From NCBI GenBank assembly GCA_019689775.1, contig JADGGV010000186.1, positions 1 through 7,654 of the forward strand: DNA of 7,654 nt, given 5' to 3'. The DNA is from Gemmatimonadota bacterium (GTDB taxonomy: Bacteria > Gemmatimonadota > Gemmatimonadetes > Longimicrobiales > RSA9). Below are positions 1 to 7,061 of the stretch, piece after piece. A program made the translations under genes and the position numbers. Below the pieces are notes generated by a model that did not search any database, had not been told where the DNA came from, and worked only from the letters and a program-made list of their open reading frames with translations. Within the stretch, counting starts at the first letter, position 1. Each line of letters starts with the position of its first letter.

Positions 1-2573
1 AGCCCCCGCACCGCCCCCAGCCCGAACCGGATCTGCGTGTCCGAGACCGGCGTGAACTTCCACCCCGATTCGTTCACCGACGGCGGCAGAACCTCCAGCC
101 CCGGCGCGCCCGGCACGTACCGCCACAGGTCCCGGCACTCCCCGATATAGTTCACGACGTCGTCCGTTTTGTCCACCACGGACGACAGCAGCGCCGCCAT
201 GAACTCGGCCGGGTAGTGCCGCTTCAACCACGCCGTCTGGTAGCTCAGCAGCGTGTACGCCACCGCGTGCGACCGGTTGAAGCCGTACCGGCCGAACGTC
301 GCCACCTGCTCCGCCAGGTCCTCGATGACCTTCCGGTCGAACCCCCTCGCCACCGCCCGCTCGATGAACTTCCCCAGCTCCTTCTGGATCAGCTCCGCGT
401 CCTTCTTCCCGACCGCCTTCCGCAGCACGTCCGCTTCCGCCAGCGTGAAGCCCGCCAGCACCTGCGCCATGCGCATCACCTGCTCCTGGTAGGTGATGAC
501 GCCGTACGTCGGCTCCAGCACCGGCTCCAGCTCCGGGACCGGGTAGCGCACCGGCTCCTTCCCCAGCTTGCGCCGGATGAACACGTCCGTCATCCCGCTG
601 TCCAGCGGACCCGGTCGGATCAGCGCGTTCGTCGCCGCCAGGTCCTCGAACCGGTCGCACTTCATCGCGCGCAGCTTCTCCGTCGCGAGCGACGACTCGA
701 ACTGGAACACGCCCGTCGTCCCGCCGCGCGCCAGCATGTCGTAGACGGCCGGATCGTCCAGCGGCACGTCCTCCATCCGCGCGTACTCCTGCCCCGTCAC
801 CGGGTGGCGCAGCGCCCCGTGCCGCGCCCGGATCCACTCCACCGCGTCGTGGATCACGGTCAACGTCTTCAGGCCGAGGAAGTCCATCTTCAGCATCCCG
901 GCCTGCTCGAGCGCGATCATGTCCCACTGCGTGACCAGGATGTGCTCGTCCTCGCCGTTCCCGCCCGCCCCCTTCGACGGCTGCGTGCACACCGGCACGT
1001 ACTCGTGCACCGGCCCCGGCGCGATCACCACCCCCGCCGCATGCACGCTCGAGTGCCGCGCCAGCCCCTCCAGCACCTTCGCGTAGTCGCAGAGCTGCTG
1101 CACCCGCGGATCCGACCGGTACAGCTCCCGCAGCTCCGGGATCCGCTCCACCGCCTCCGCCACCGTCAGCGAGTTGTTCGGCGCGTTCGGGATCAGCCCC
1201 GCGATCCGGTTCGTCTCCGCCGGCTCGAACCCCAGCACCCGCCCCACGTCCTTGATCACCGCCCGCGACTTCATCGTCCCGAACGTGATGATCTGCCCGA
1301 CCGACTCCTTCCCGTACTTCTGCCGCACGTACTCGATGACCTCGCCCCGCCGCTCGAAGCAGAAGTCGATGTCGATGTCCGGCATCGACACGCGGTCCGG
1401 GTTCAGGAAGCGCTCGAACAGTAGGTCGAACCGGATCGGGTCGACGTCCGTGATCCCCAGCACGTACGCCACCATCGACCCCGCCGCCGAGCCGCGCCCC
1501 GGACCCACCGGGATCCCCCGCGCCTTCGCCCAGTTGATGAAGTCCTGCGTGATCAGGAAGTACCCCGAGTAGTCCGCCTTCGGGTTCGTGATCACGCTCA
1601 GCTCGTACTCCAGCCGCTCCGCGATCTCCGCCGGCAACGGCGTGCCGAACTTCTCCGCCGCCTTCTCCTGCGTCAGGCGACGCAGCAACTCCGCCTCCGT
1701 CGCCACCCCCTCCGGCAGCGGGAACGACGGCACGTAGTACTTCTTCTGGAACTGGAGGTCGACCTGGTCGGCGATCGCCAGCGTGTTCTCCACCACGTCC
1801 GGCCGCCCCGGGAACGCCGCCGCCACCTCCTCGCCGCTCTTGAAGTACAGCCCCCGGTCATACCGCATCCGGTTCGCGTCCGTGCGGTCCTTCCCCAGAC
1901 CGATGCACAGCAGCACGTCGTGCGCATCGTGGTCCTCCGCCCGCAGGAAGTGCACGTCGTTCGTCGCCACGACCGGCAGCCCCAGCTCCGCCGCCAGCTC
2001 GAGCACCTTCGCGTTCAGCTCGCTCTGCCCCTCGCTCCCGTGCGCCTGCACCTCCAGGTAGTAGCGCCCGTCGAACACGTTCGCGTACCAGCTCGCCGCC
2101 TCCCGCGCCGCCTCCCAGTTGCCCGCCATCAGGTGCCGCGCCACCTCGCCCGCCAGGCACGCCGAGCTCACGATCAGTCCCGCCGAGTGCCGCGCCAGCA
2201 CCTCCCGGTCGATCCGCGGCCGATGGTAGAAGCCCTCCAGGTACCCGATCGACGTCAGCTTCACCAGGTTGCGGTACCCTTCCAGGTCCCGCGCCAGCAG
2301 CACCAGGTGGTAGTAGTTCCGGTCCCCCTTCTCCGCGGCCCGCCGGTCCCGCCGATCCCCCGGCGCCACGTACGCCTCCATCCCGAGGATCGGCTTCAGC
2401 CCCGCCTTCGCCGCCTGCTGGTGGAACTCCCACGCCCCGAACATGCAGCCATGGTCGGTCAGCGCGAGCGCCGGCATCTCCAGCTCCTTCGCGCGCTCGA
2501 TCAGGCTGGAGATCCGGTTCGCTCCGTCGAGGAGCGAGTATTCGCTGTGCGTATGGAGATGGACGAATGACAT
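1..2573 (-). CDS. dnaE: DNA polymerase III subunit alpha, N-terminal 857 residues (C-terminus cut by window edge)
   Basis: This is the catalytic subunit of the replicative DNA polymerase, which extends primed DNA within the holoenzyme. Reading leftward from the ATG at 2573 the frame stays open to position 1. The N-terminus MSFVHLHTHSEYSLLDG starts a PHP domain whose metal-ligand positions look intact: H5/H7/H9, D40-H41, E66 and the D206-x-H208 pair. The polymerase core follows, with GPGRGSAAG at about 357-365, MPDIDIDF at 397-404 (catalytic D401 and D403) and KMDFLGL with the third acidic residue D564. Further on are the RPGPLDSGM, YQEQVMRMAQ and FGRYGFNRSHA stretches typical of DnaE. About 300 C-terminal residues (the usual length is near 1,160) lie outside the window. 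The ATG matches the family start; only a weak GGGA lies just upstream as a ribosome site. No intein or frameshift is seen. Its coding strand favours G-ending codons, unlike most of the plus-strand genes here. Confidence 0.97.
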   Translation of the reverse strand, partial: MSFVHLHTHSEYSLLDGANRISSLIERAKELEMPALALTDHGCMFGAWEFHQQAAKAGLKPILGMEAYVAPGDRRDRRAAEKGDRNYYHLVLLARDLEGYRNLVKLTSIGYLEGFYHRPRIDREVLARHSAGLIVSSACLAGEVARHLMAGNWEAAREAASWYANVFDGRYYLEVQAHGSEGQSELNAKVLELAAELGLPVVATNDVHFLRAEDHDAHDVLLCIGLGKDRTDANRMRYDRGLYFKSGEEVAAAFPGRPDVVENTLAIADQVDLQFQKKYYVPSFPLPEGVATEAELLRRLTQEKAAEKFGTPLPAEIAERLEYELSVITNPKADYSGYFLITQDFINWAKARGIPVGPGRGSAAGSMVAYVLGITDVDPIRFDLLFERFLNPDRVSMPDIDIDFCFERRGEVIEYVRQKYGKESVGQIITFGTMKSRAVIKDVGRVLGFEPAETNRIAGLIPNAPNNSLTVAEAVERIPELRELYRSDPRVQQLCDYAKVLEGLARHSSVHAAGVVIAPGPVHEYVPVCTQPSKGAGGNGEDEHILVTQWDMIALEQAGMLKMDFLGLKTLTVIHDAVEWIRARHGALRHPVTGQEYARMEDVPLDDPAVYDMLARGGTTGVFQFESSLATEKLRAMKCDRFEDLAATNALIRPGPLDSGMTDVFIRRKLGKEPVRYPVPELEPVLEPTYGVITYQEQVMRMAQVLAGFTLAEADVLRKAVGKKDAELIQKELGKFIERAVARGFDRKVIEDLAEQVATFGRYGFNRSHAVAYTLLSYQTAWLKRHYPAEFMAALLSSVVDKTDDVVNYIGECRDLWRYVPGAPGLEVLPPSVNESGWKFTPVSDTQIRFGLGAVRG

Positions 2574-2641
2574 GGGGTCCCGGGTCAGGCCGCGTCGCCG
2601 CGCGCCGGTTCACCGAAGTCGCGCAAACACAACCACTTACG

Positions 2642-2670
2642 CGGATATTTCCACTGTGCACCTACGTAAA
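2642..2670 (-). promoter_or_regulatory. candidate dnaE promoter
   Basis: On the minus strand TTTACG (2670-2665) and TATCCG (2647-2642) are separated by 17 bases, in the only AT-richer patch upstream of dnaE. This would give a leader of about 60 bases. Both boxes are imperfect sigma-70 matches, so this is a position-based inference. Confidence 0.3.
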
Positions 2671-2877
2671 CACCCGCACCCGCCCGCCGGCAACGCGGCG
2701 CGCCTCGACTAGCCCGACGCCGGCGCGGGCCCGGCCGCACCGGGCCGGCGGCGGTCGAGCGCGGCGGCGACCGCGGCCGGCGGCGTCGTCCGAGGGCTGG
2801 AGAGGCGGGCGGCGCTGGTCCGTCCTCTGCGCACCAGCCCCCTCGGAGGGGACGAGCGCGCCGCCCGGCGCCCGCCC
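2671..2877. other. GC-rich divergent intergenic stretch without a gene
   Basis: Together with its flanks, this forms the roughly 400-base gap between the divergent dnaE and the exported-protein gene. Open frames on both strands here encode Arg/Pro/Ala-rich strings with no ribosome site or recognisable domain. The only structure I note is a short dyad, CCCCT-CGG-AGGGG at 2839-2851, about 26 bases before the possible rightward -35 box. It could be an operator or chance in such GC-rich DNA. Confidence 0.5.
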
Positions 2878-2908
2878 TTGACTTCGCCGGCGTGCGCGCG
2901 CCGATTCA
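2878..2908 (+). promoter_or_regulatory. weak candidate promoter for the exported protein-CDF unit
   Basis: TTGACT at 2878-2883 is a good -35 match. The best -10 candidate is GATTCA at 2903-2908, with a 19-base spacer, which is poor. The position, about 70 bases before the ATG at 2977, is sensible. The -35 is credible; the -10 is not secure. Confidence 0.25.
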
Positions 2909-2976
2909 GCTCCGGGCCACCGCCCGCGGCCGGGGCGGTGAGAACGCCGGGGCGCGCGCCGGGTACGACCTTCGAG

Positions 2977-3384
2977 ATGACGCGAACGATCCGAACCCGC
3001 CTCCTTCTTCCGCTCCTCGCGGCCGGCCTCGCGTGCGCGCATGGGCCGGGCCCCGGGCCGCGCGATCCTGGTCAGGAGGCCGTGCGGCACCGCGCCGCGC
3101 TCGCCACGCTGACGGTGGACAACCGGACCGACCGGCGGCTCCAGATCGCGTTCCGCCCGGCCGCCTCGCCGGGGGGCGCCGTCGTCGTGGGCGAGGTCGA
3201 TCCGGCCGCCACCGCGACGATGGCGCCGATCCCGGCCGGCGAGCCCCTGATCCTGGTCGCGGTCGATCCGGAGGGGCGCCGGTTCGACCTCGCGCCCCGG
3301 TCCTTCGACCTCGATGCGACCTGGACCTGGGTCATCCCCGCCGACGCCGCGTTCCAGCCGAACTCGGGAGAGCGGTCGCCATGA
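2977..3384 (+). CDS. small exported protein or lipoprotein of unknown function
   Basis: A 135-residue protein I cannot assign to a named family. Residues 1-20 form a signal peptide: three Arg near the N-terminus, then a hydrophobic LLLPLLAAGLAC run. C20 could be lipidated, but the lipobox is imperfect (Gly at -3), so signal peptidase I cleavage after ACA is an alternative. After a Gly/Pro-rich linker, residues ~42-125 read as a beta-rich domain beginning TLTVDNRTDRRLQIAF and continuing with short strand-like segments (AVVVGEVD, LILVAVDPEG, WTWVIPAD). This suggests a small extracytoplasmic beta-sandwich, by inference only. The ATG at 2977 is preferred because it places the charged n-region at the start; the frame continues upstream to 2878 but would add a non-signal extension. 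The ribosome site is weak. The stop overlaps the next gene's start (ATGA, 3381-3384), so the two are probably co-translated and the protein may serve envelope metal handling. Confidence 0.75.
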   Translation: MTRTIRTRLLLPLLAAGLACAHGPGPGPRDPGQEAVRHRAALATLTVDNRTDRRLQIAFRPAASPGGAVVVGEVDPAATATMAPIPAGEPLILVAVDPEGRRFDLAPRSFDLDATWTWVIPADAAFQPNSGERSP

Positions 3385-4454
3385 CGGCTGATCCGCGGGC
3401 CTGCTCGCTCGGCGGCGCCGTCGTCGGCCCGCATTGCACGCTCCCCGGCAGCCGCGTGCGCGGCCACGGCGAGCCGCCGCAGCCGCACGGCGCCGCCCAC
3501 AAGCACGGCCACGAGCACGAGGGCGCGCACGGTCACGCGCACGACCATTCGCGCGCGCTCGGGCAGCGCGGGCTCCTCGCCGTCCTCGCGCTCACCGGCA
3601 CGTTCATGGTGGCCGAGTTCGTCGGCGGCCTGGCCTCCCGCTCCCTCGCGCTCATGGCCGACGCCGCCCACATGCTCACCGACGTGGCGTCGCTCGCGCT
3701 CTCGCTCTTCGCGCTCTGGTTCGCGCGCCGCCCCGCCACGCCCGAAAAGACCTACGGCTACGTCCGCCTCGAGATCCTCGCCGCGCTCCTCAACGGCGTG
3801 GCGCTCCTCGGCATCGCCGGCGTCATCGGCTGGGAGGCGTACCAGCGCCTCTCGCACCCGGTCCCGATCCAGACGGGCATCATGCTCGTCGTCGCCGTCG
3901 CCGGCCTGCTCGCGAACGTGATCAGCGCCGTCGTGCTCCACCGCGCCGCCGGTGAGAGCCTCAACGTCCGCGGCGCCTACCTCCACGTGGTCGGCGACCT
4001 CCTCGGCTCCGCCGGCGCGGTGGCCGCCGCCCTCATCATCATGGCCACCGGCTGGCTCGCCGCCGACCCGATCCTCTCGTTCCTCGTCGCGCTCCTCGTC
4101 GTCTTCAGCGCCTGGAAGCTGCTGCGCGAGTCCGTCGACGTGCTCCTCGAGGCCGTGCCGCCCCACATCGACCTCGGCGAGGTCCGCGCCGCGATCGACG
4201 AGATCCCCGGCGTCGACAACGTCCACGACCTCCACGTCTGGACCGTCACCAGCGGGTTCCTCGCCATGAGCGGCCACGCCGTCGTCGCCCCCGGCGACGC
4301 CCATCAGGCCATCCTCGAGGAGATCCACCACCGCATGCGCGAGCGCTTCGGCATCCGCCACGCCACGATCCAGCTCGAGTGCGCGCCGCCGGGCGGCGCG
4401 GCCCGTTCGCCGGGCGCCGACGCCGCGGGCGGCTCGAGGCCGTCCTCCGGCTGA
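3381..4454 (+). CDS. CDF-family zinc/cation efflux transporter (CzcD/ZitB type)
   Basis: An inner-membrane proton-coupled exporter of divalent cations, most likely zinc with possible Cd/Co/Ni, 357 residues. Six membrane segments fall near 64-84, 88-114, 131-150, 166-187, 200-222 and 229-247. The transport site is visible as two HxxxD motifs: H97/D101 in segment 2 (within ADAAHMLTD) and H202/D206 in segment 5. In this family the His-containing sites favour Zn over Mn or Fe. A cytoplasmic C-terminal regulatory domain follows (about 255-335, with VHDLHVWTVTSG and H299). Residues 36-56 carry nine His, a likely metal-capturing loop. Before it is an unusual 30-residue extension with C8, H18 and C19; after residue 335 is an Ala/Gly/Pro tail. 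The ATG at 3381 is supported by GGGAGAG at 3366-3372 (8-base spacing) and the ATGA overlap with the upstream gene; GTG at 3456 is an alternative. No metal-responsive operator was identified. Confidence 0.93.
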   Translation: MTADPRACSLGGAVVGPHCTLPGSRVRGHGEPPQPHGAAHKHGHEHEGAHGHAHDHSRALGQRGLLAVLALTGTFMVAEFVGGLASRSLALMADAAHMLTDVASLALSLFALWFARRPATPEKTYGYVRLEILAALLNGVALLGIAGVIGWEAYQRLSHPVPIQTGIMLVVAVAGLLANVISAVVLHRAAGESLNVRGAYLHVVGDLLGSAGAVAAALIIMATGWLAADPILSFLVALLVVFSAWKLLRESVDVLLEAVPPHIDLGEVRAAIDEIPGVDNVHDLHVWTVTSGFLAMSGHAVVAPGDAHQAILEEIHHRMRERFGIRHATIQLECAPPGGAARSPGADAAGGSRPSSG

Positions 4455-4554
4455 CCCGCGGCCCCGCGCCGCCCCGCTCGCGCGCCACGTCGCGCGCCGC
4501 GAACCCGAACCAGCCACAAACCACCATCCGCCCACTCGTCTCCCGGAGCCCAGC

Positions 4555-4968
4555 ATGGCCGCTCGCATCACCGTCGACACCACCGAGCGCGAGCAGCTCG
4601 TCGACATCACGCGCGCCGTCCGCCAGAAGATCCGCGAGTCCGGCGTCCAGGACGGCGTCGCCCACCTCTGGTCCCTGCACACCACCTGCGCGCTCACCGT
4701 CAACGAGGGCGCCGATCCGGACGTCGCCCGCGACATCGTCGCCTTCCTCCGGCGCCTCGTCCCCCAGCACGGCGACTGGCGCCACACCGAGGGGAACTCC
4801 GACGCCCACCTCAAGACCTCCCTCGTCGGCCCCGGCCTTACCCTCCTCGTCGAGCGCGGCGACCTCCTCCTCGGCACCTGGCAGCACGTCTTCCTCGCCG
4901 AGTGGGACGGCCCTCGCACTCGCCAGCTCGCGCTCGTCGTCGTCCCCTCGCACCCCGCCGCGCCTTGA
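4555..4968 (+). CDS. yjbQ: YjbQ/UPF0047 family protein
   Basis: A 137-residue soluble cytoplasmic protein of the widespread YjbQ (UPF0047) family. E. coli YjbQ has been reported to show weak thiamine-phosphate-synthase-like activity, but its physiological role is not settled, so no pathway is claimed here. The family signatures are all present: HTTCALTVNE at 42-51 with H42, HTEGNSDAHLKTSLVG at 77-92 with H77, N81, H85 and K87, and LGTWQ with EWDGPR at 106-121. The length is that of a complete family member. The ATG at 4555 has GGAG at 4545-4548, six bases upstream. A 100-base gap without a clear promoter or terminator separates it from the transporter gene, so read-through from that unit is possible. 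Its stop codon lies inside the likely -35 box of typA. Confidence 0.93.
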   Translation: MAARITVDTTEREQLVDITRAVRQKIRESGVQDGVAHLWSLHTTCALTVNEGADPDVARDIVAFLRRLVPQHGDWRHTEGNSDAHLKTSLVGPGLTLLVERGDLLLGTWQHVFLAEWDGPRTRQLALVVVPSHPAAP

Positions 4969-4993
4969 GGCGGCCGCGCAAATTCGCTAAAAT
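4965..4993 (+). promoter_or_regulatory. typA promoter overlapping the yjbQ stop codon
   Basis: TTGAGG (4965-4970) and TAAAAT (4988-4993) are separated by exactly 17 bases. The TAAAAT lies in one of the few AT-rich patches of the window. The yjbQ stop TGA (4966-4968) is part of the -35 box. Transcription would begin near 5000, giving a leader of about 69 bases. Confidence 0.65.
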
Positions 4994-4996
4994 ACA

Positions 4997-5058
4997 GGGC
5001 TGTGCCCGCGCCCAAGCGCGGCCCCGACACCGACGATCTTCGCCCCCGCCGCGGGGCG
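4997..5058 (+). other. structured typA leader (three short hairpins)
   Basis: Three perfect stems can be drawn: GGGC-TGT-GCCC at 4997-5007, CCGCGC-CCAA-GCGCGG at 5006-5021 (overlapping the first by two bases, so the two compete), and CGCCCC/GGGGCG at 5041-5058. The last contains the purine run GGGG that is the nearest candidate ribosome site and ends ten bases before the ATG at 5069. Stems of this size arise easily in GC-rich DNA, so function is inferred only. Confidence 0.35.
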
Positions 5059-5068
5059 GCTGGGTTTC

Positions 5069-6916
5069 ATGATTCGCAACGTCGCCATCATCGCGCACGT
5101 CGACCACGGCAAGACCACGCTCGTCGACCAGATGCTCCGGCAGGCCGGCGCCTTCCGCGACAACCAGGTCGTCGAGGAGCGGGTCATGGACTCCAACCCG
5201 CTCGAGCGCGAGCGCGGCATCACCATCCTGTCGAAGAACACCTCGGTCCGCTGGAAGGACTGCAAGATCAACATCGTCGACACGCCCGGGCACGCGGACT
5301 TCGGCGGGGAGGTCGAGCGGATCCTGCGCATGGTCGACGGCGTGCTCCTCCTGGTGGACGCGTTCGACGGCCCGATGCCGCAGACGCGCTTCGTGACGCG
5401 CAAGGCGCTCGCGCTCGGGCTCCAGCCGATCGTCGTCATCAACAAGGTCGACCGCGCGGACTCCGATCCGCGCCGGGTCCACGACGAGGTGCTCGAGCTG
5501 TTCATGGAGCTGGAGGCCGACGACGCGCAGCTCGATGCGCCGTTCCTCTACGCCTCGGCGCGCGAGGGGTGGGCGGTTACGGAGCTGGAGGCGGAGCGCC
5601 GGGGGCTCGCGCCGCTCTTCGACGCCATCGTGCGCCACGTCCCGCCGCCGCCGGGCGACGTCGACGCTCCGTTCCAGATGCTCGTCTCGACGATCGACCA
5701 CTCGCCCTACCTCGGCCGGCTCGCCATCGGCCGCATCGAGCGCGGCGTGGCGCGCGTCGGGACGCCGATCGTGCACCTGCGCCCGCGCGGCGAGGGCGAG
5801 ACGAGGCACGGCCTCCTCGAGGGGGACACGCAGGGGAAGGTCGCCCGCCTCTACTCCTTCGAGGGGCTCCAGCGCGTCGAGGTCCCCGAGGCCGCCGCCG
5901 GCGACGTCGTCGCCCTCGCCGGGATCGAGGGCGTCGAGATCGGCGCGACCATCGCCCACGTCGACCACCCCGACGCGCTCGAGGGGATCACCGTCGAGGA
6001 GCCGACCATCTCCGTCGACTTCCTCGTCAACACCTCGCCGTTCGCCGGCCGGGAAGGGAAGTACATCACCTCCCGCCAGCTCCGCGAGCGCCTCTACCGC
6101 GAGCTCGAGCGCAACGTGGCGCTCCGCGTCGAGGACACCGACTCCCCCGACACCTTCGCCGTCTCCGGGCGCGGCGAGCTGCACCTCGGCATCCTCATGG
6201 AGACGATGCGCCGCGAGGGGTACGAGTTCGCCGTCTCGCGCCCGCGCGTCATCACCCGCCGCGACGAGAACGGCGTCCAGGAACCCTACGAGGAGGCGAC
6301 GATCGACGTCCCCGAACGCTACGTCGGCGTCGTCATCGAGAAGCTCGGCCAGCGCCGCGGCGAGATGATCGAGATGCGCCAGTCCGGTCTCAAGGGCGAG
6401 GGCGGACTGGTCCGCCTCGTCTACAAGATCCCCGCCCGCGGCCTCTTTGGCTATCGCAGCGAGTTCATGACCGACACCCGCGGCGAGGGCACGCTCCACC
6501 ACCGCTTCGCCGGCTACGGCCCCTGGGCCGGCCCGCTCAAGACCCGCGAGCGCGGCGTCCTCGTCTGCATGACCGACGGCGTCGCCGTCGCCTTCGCCCT
6601 CTGGAACCTCCAGGAGCGCGCCACCCTCTTCATCGGGCCTGGCGTCGAAACCTACGAGGGGATGATCGTCGGCGAGCACGCCCGGCCCGGCGACCTCGAG
6701 GTCAACGTCACCAAGGGGAAGAAGCTCACGAACATCCGCGCCGCCGGCGCCGACGAGGCCATCCAGCTCGAGCCGCCCCGCATCATGACGCTCGAGGCCG
6801 CCCTCGAGTTCATCGCCGACGACGAGCTCGTCGAGGTCACCCCCGCCGCCATCCGCCTGCGCAAGCGCTACCTCAAGCAGCACGAGCGCAAGCGCGCAGC
6901 CCGCATGGCCGGCTAG
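5069..6916 (+). CDS. typA: translational GTPase TypA/BipA
   Basis: A ribosome-associated GTPase of the EF-G/LepA superfamily, linked in other bacteria to 50S subunit assembly and to growth in cold or stress. It is 615 residues, full length for the family. The GTPase motifs are all present: G1 AHVDHGKT at 9-16, G2 RERGITI at 47-53, G3 DTPGH at 71-75, G4 NKVD at 125-128 and G5 SAR at 163-165. A beta-barrel domain II follows (about 200-300), then EF-G-like domain III (GREGKYITSRQLRERL near 327-342; SGRGELHLGIL at 366-376), domain V (about 395-475) and the TypA-specific C-terminal domain (GLFGYRSEFMTDTRGEG at 458-474; NVTKGKKLTNIR at 546-557). The basic tail suits RNA contact. The ATG gives the standard IRNVAIIAHVDHGKT N-terminus; no strong Shine-Dalgarno precedes it. 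It has its own promoter (4965-4993) and terminator (6908-6936). Codon style changes around 5820, from mixed G/C-ending to strongly C-ending. Confidence 0.98.
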   Translation: MIRNVAIIAHVDHGKTTLVDQMLRQAGAFRDNQVVEERVMDSNPLERERGITILSKNTSVRWKDCKINIVDTPGHADFGGEVERILRMVDGVLLLVDAFDGPMPQTRFVTRKALALGLQPIVVINKVDRADSDPRRVHDEVLELFMELEADDAQLDAPFLYASAREGWAVTELEAERRGLAPLFDAIVRHVPPPPGDVDAPFQMLVSTIDHSPYLGRLAIGRIERGVARVGTPIVHLRPRGEGETRHGLLEGDTQGKVARLYSFEGLQRVEVPEAAAGDVVALAGIEGVEIGATIAHVDHPDALEGITVEEPTISVDFLVNTSPFAGREGKYITSRQLRERLYRELERNVALRVEDTDSPDTFAVSGRGELHLGILMETMRREGYEFAVSRPRVITRRDENGVQEPYEEATIDVPERYVGVVIEKLGQRRGEMIEMRQSGLKGEGGLVRLVYKIPARGLFGYRSEFMTDTRGEGTLHHRFAGYGPWAGPLKTRERGVLVCMTDGVAVAFALWNLQERATLFIGPGVETYEGMIVGEHARPGDLEVNVTKGKKLTNIRAAGADEAIQLEPPRIMTLEAALEFIADDELVEVTPAAIRLRKRYLKQHERKRAARMAG

Positions 6917-6936
6917 ACGCCCCCGTCGGCTTTTTT
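6908..6936 (+). terminator. intrinsic terminator of typA, overlapping its stop codon
   Basis: GCCGGC (6908-6913) pairs with GTCGGC (6925-6930), six pairs including one G-U, followed at once by six T (6931-6936). An alternative inner stem is GACG-CCCC-CGTC (6916-6927). The TAG stop of typA (6914-6916) is inside the hairpin, so the last codons of the gene form the 5' arm. Confidence 0.7.
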
Positions 6937-6962
6937 CGCGCCGTTACGCGTAGCTTCCCCCC

Positions 6963-6990
6963 TTGACATGCGCACGGGCCCGTATAGCTT
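6963..6990 (+). promoter_or_regulatory. promoter of the acidic Trp-repeat gene
   Basis: A consensus -35 TTGACA (6963-6968) is followed by TAGCTT (6985-6990) at a 16-base spacing, inside the string TATAGCTT; TATAGC itself would be only 14 bases away. The -10 resembles that of the first rRNA promoter (TAGGTT). The leader to the ATG at 7062 would be about 65 bases. The 9-mer GGGCCCGTA occurs in the spacer (6976-6984) and again in the leader (7025-7033). Confidence 0.6.
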
Positions 6991-7061
6991 GTGCGCGTTC
7001 AGCCTGCGGGGTCTGAGCTTCGCCGGGCCCGTACCCGTACCCGCCTCGTGGAGGGGTCGAC

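Noticed and set aside
216..1424. Long rightward open frame opposite dnaE, His/Arg/Pro-rich
   Set aside because: It is antisense to the conserved polymerase core of dnaE, has no domain, and its Arg/His/Pro bias is what this GC-rich complement would produce.
1858..2661. Leftward frame overlapping the dnaE start, Gly/Ala/Arg-rich
   Set aside because: It is the wrong frame of dnaE; the frame with the PHP motifs is the coding one.
2662..3090. Leftward Arg-rich frame in the divergent intergenic region
   Set aside because: No ribosome site, no domain, and it runs over the start of the exported-protein gene.
4455..4554. Possible promoter or terminator between the CDF gene and yjbQ
   Set aside because: The 100 bases hold only a GC-rich direct repeat (TCGCGCGCC twice near 4478-4500) and no T-run or paired promoter boxes.
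3072..5030. Long leftward open frame across the exported-protein, CDF and yjbQ genes
   Set aside because: It is antisense to three well-supported genes; low-complexity Ala/Gly/Arg/Asp content and no recognisable domain.
4838..6966. Long leftward (4838-6883) and rightward (5002-6966) frames overlapping typA
   Set aside because: typA is unambiguous in its own frame; these are Val/Asp-rich and Arg/Pro-rich strings arising from high GC.
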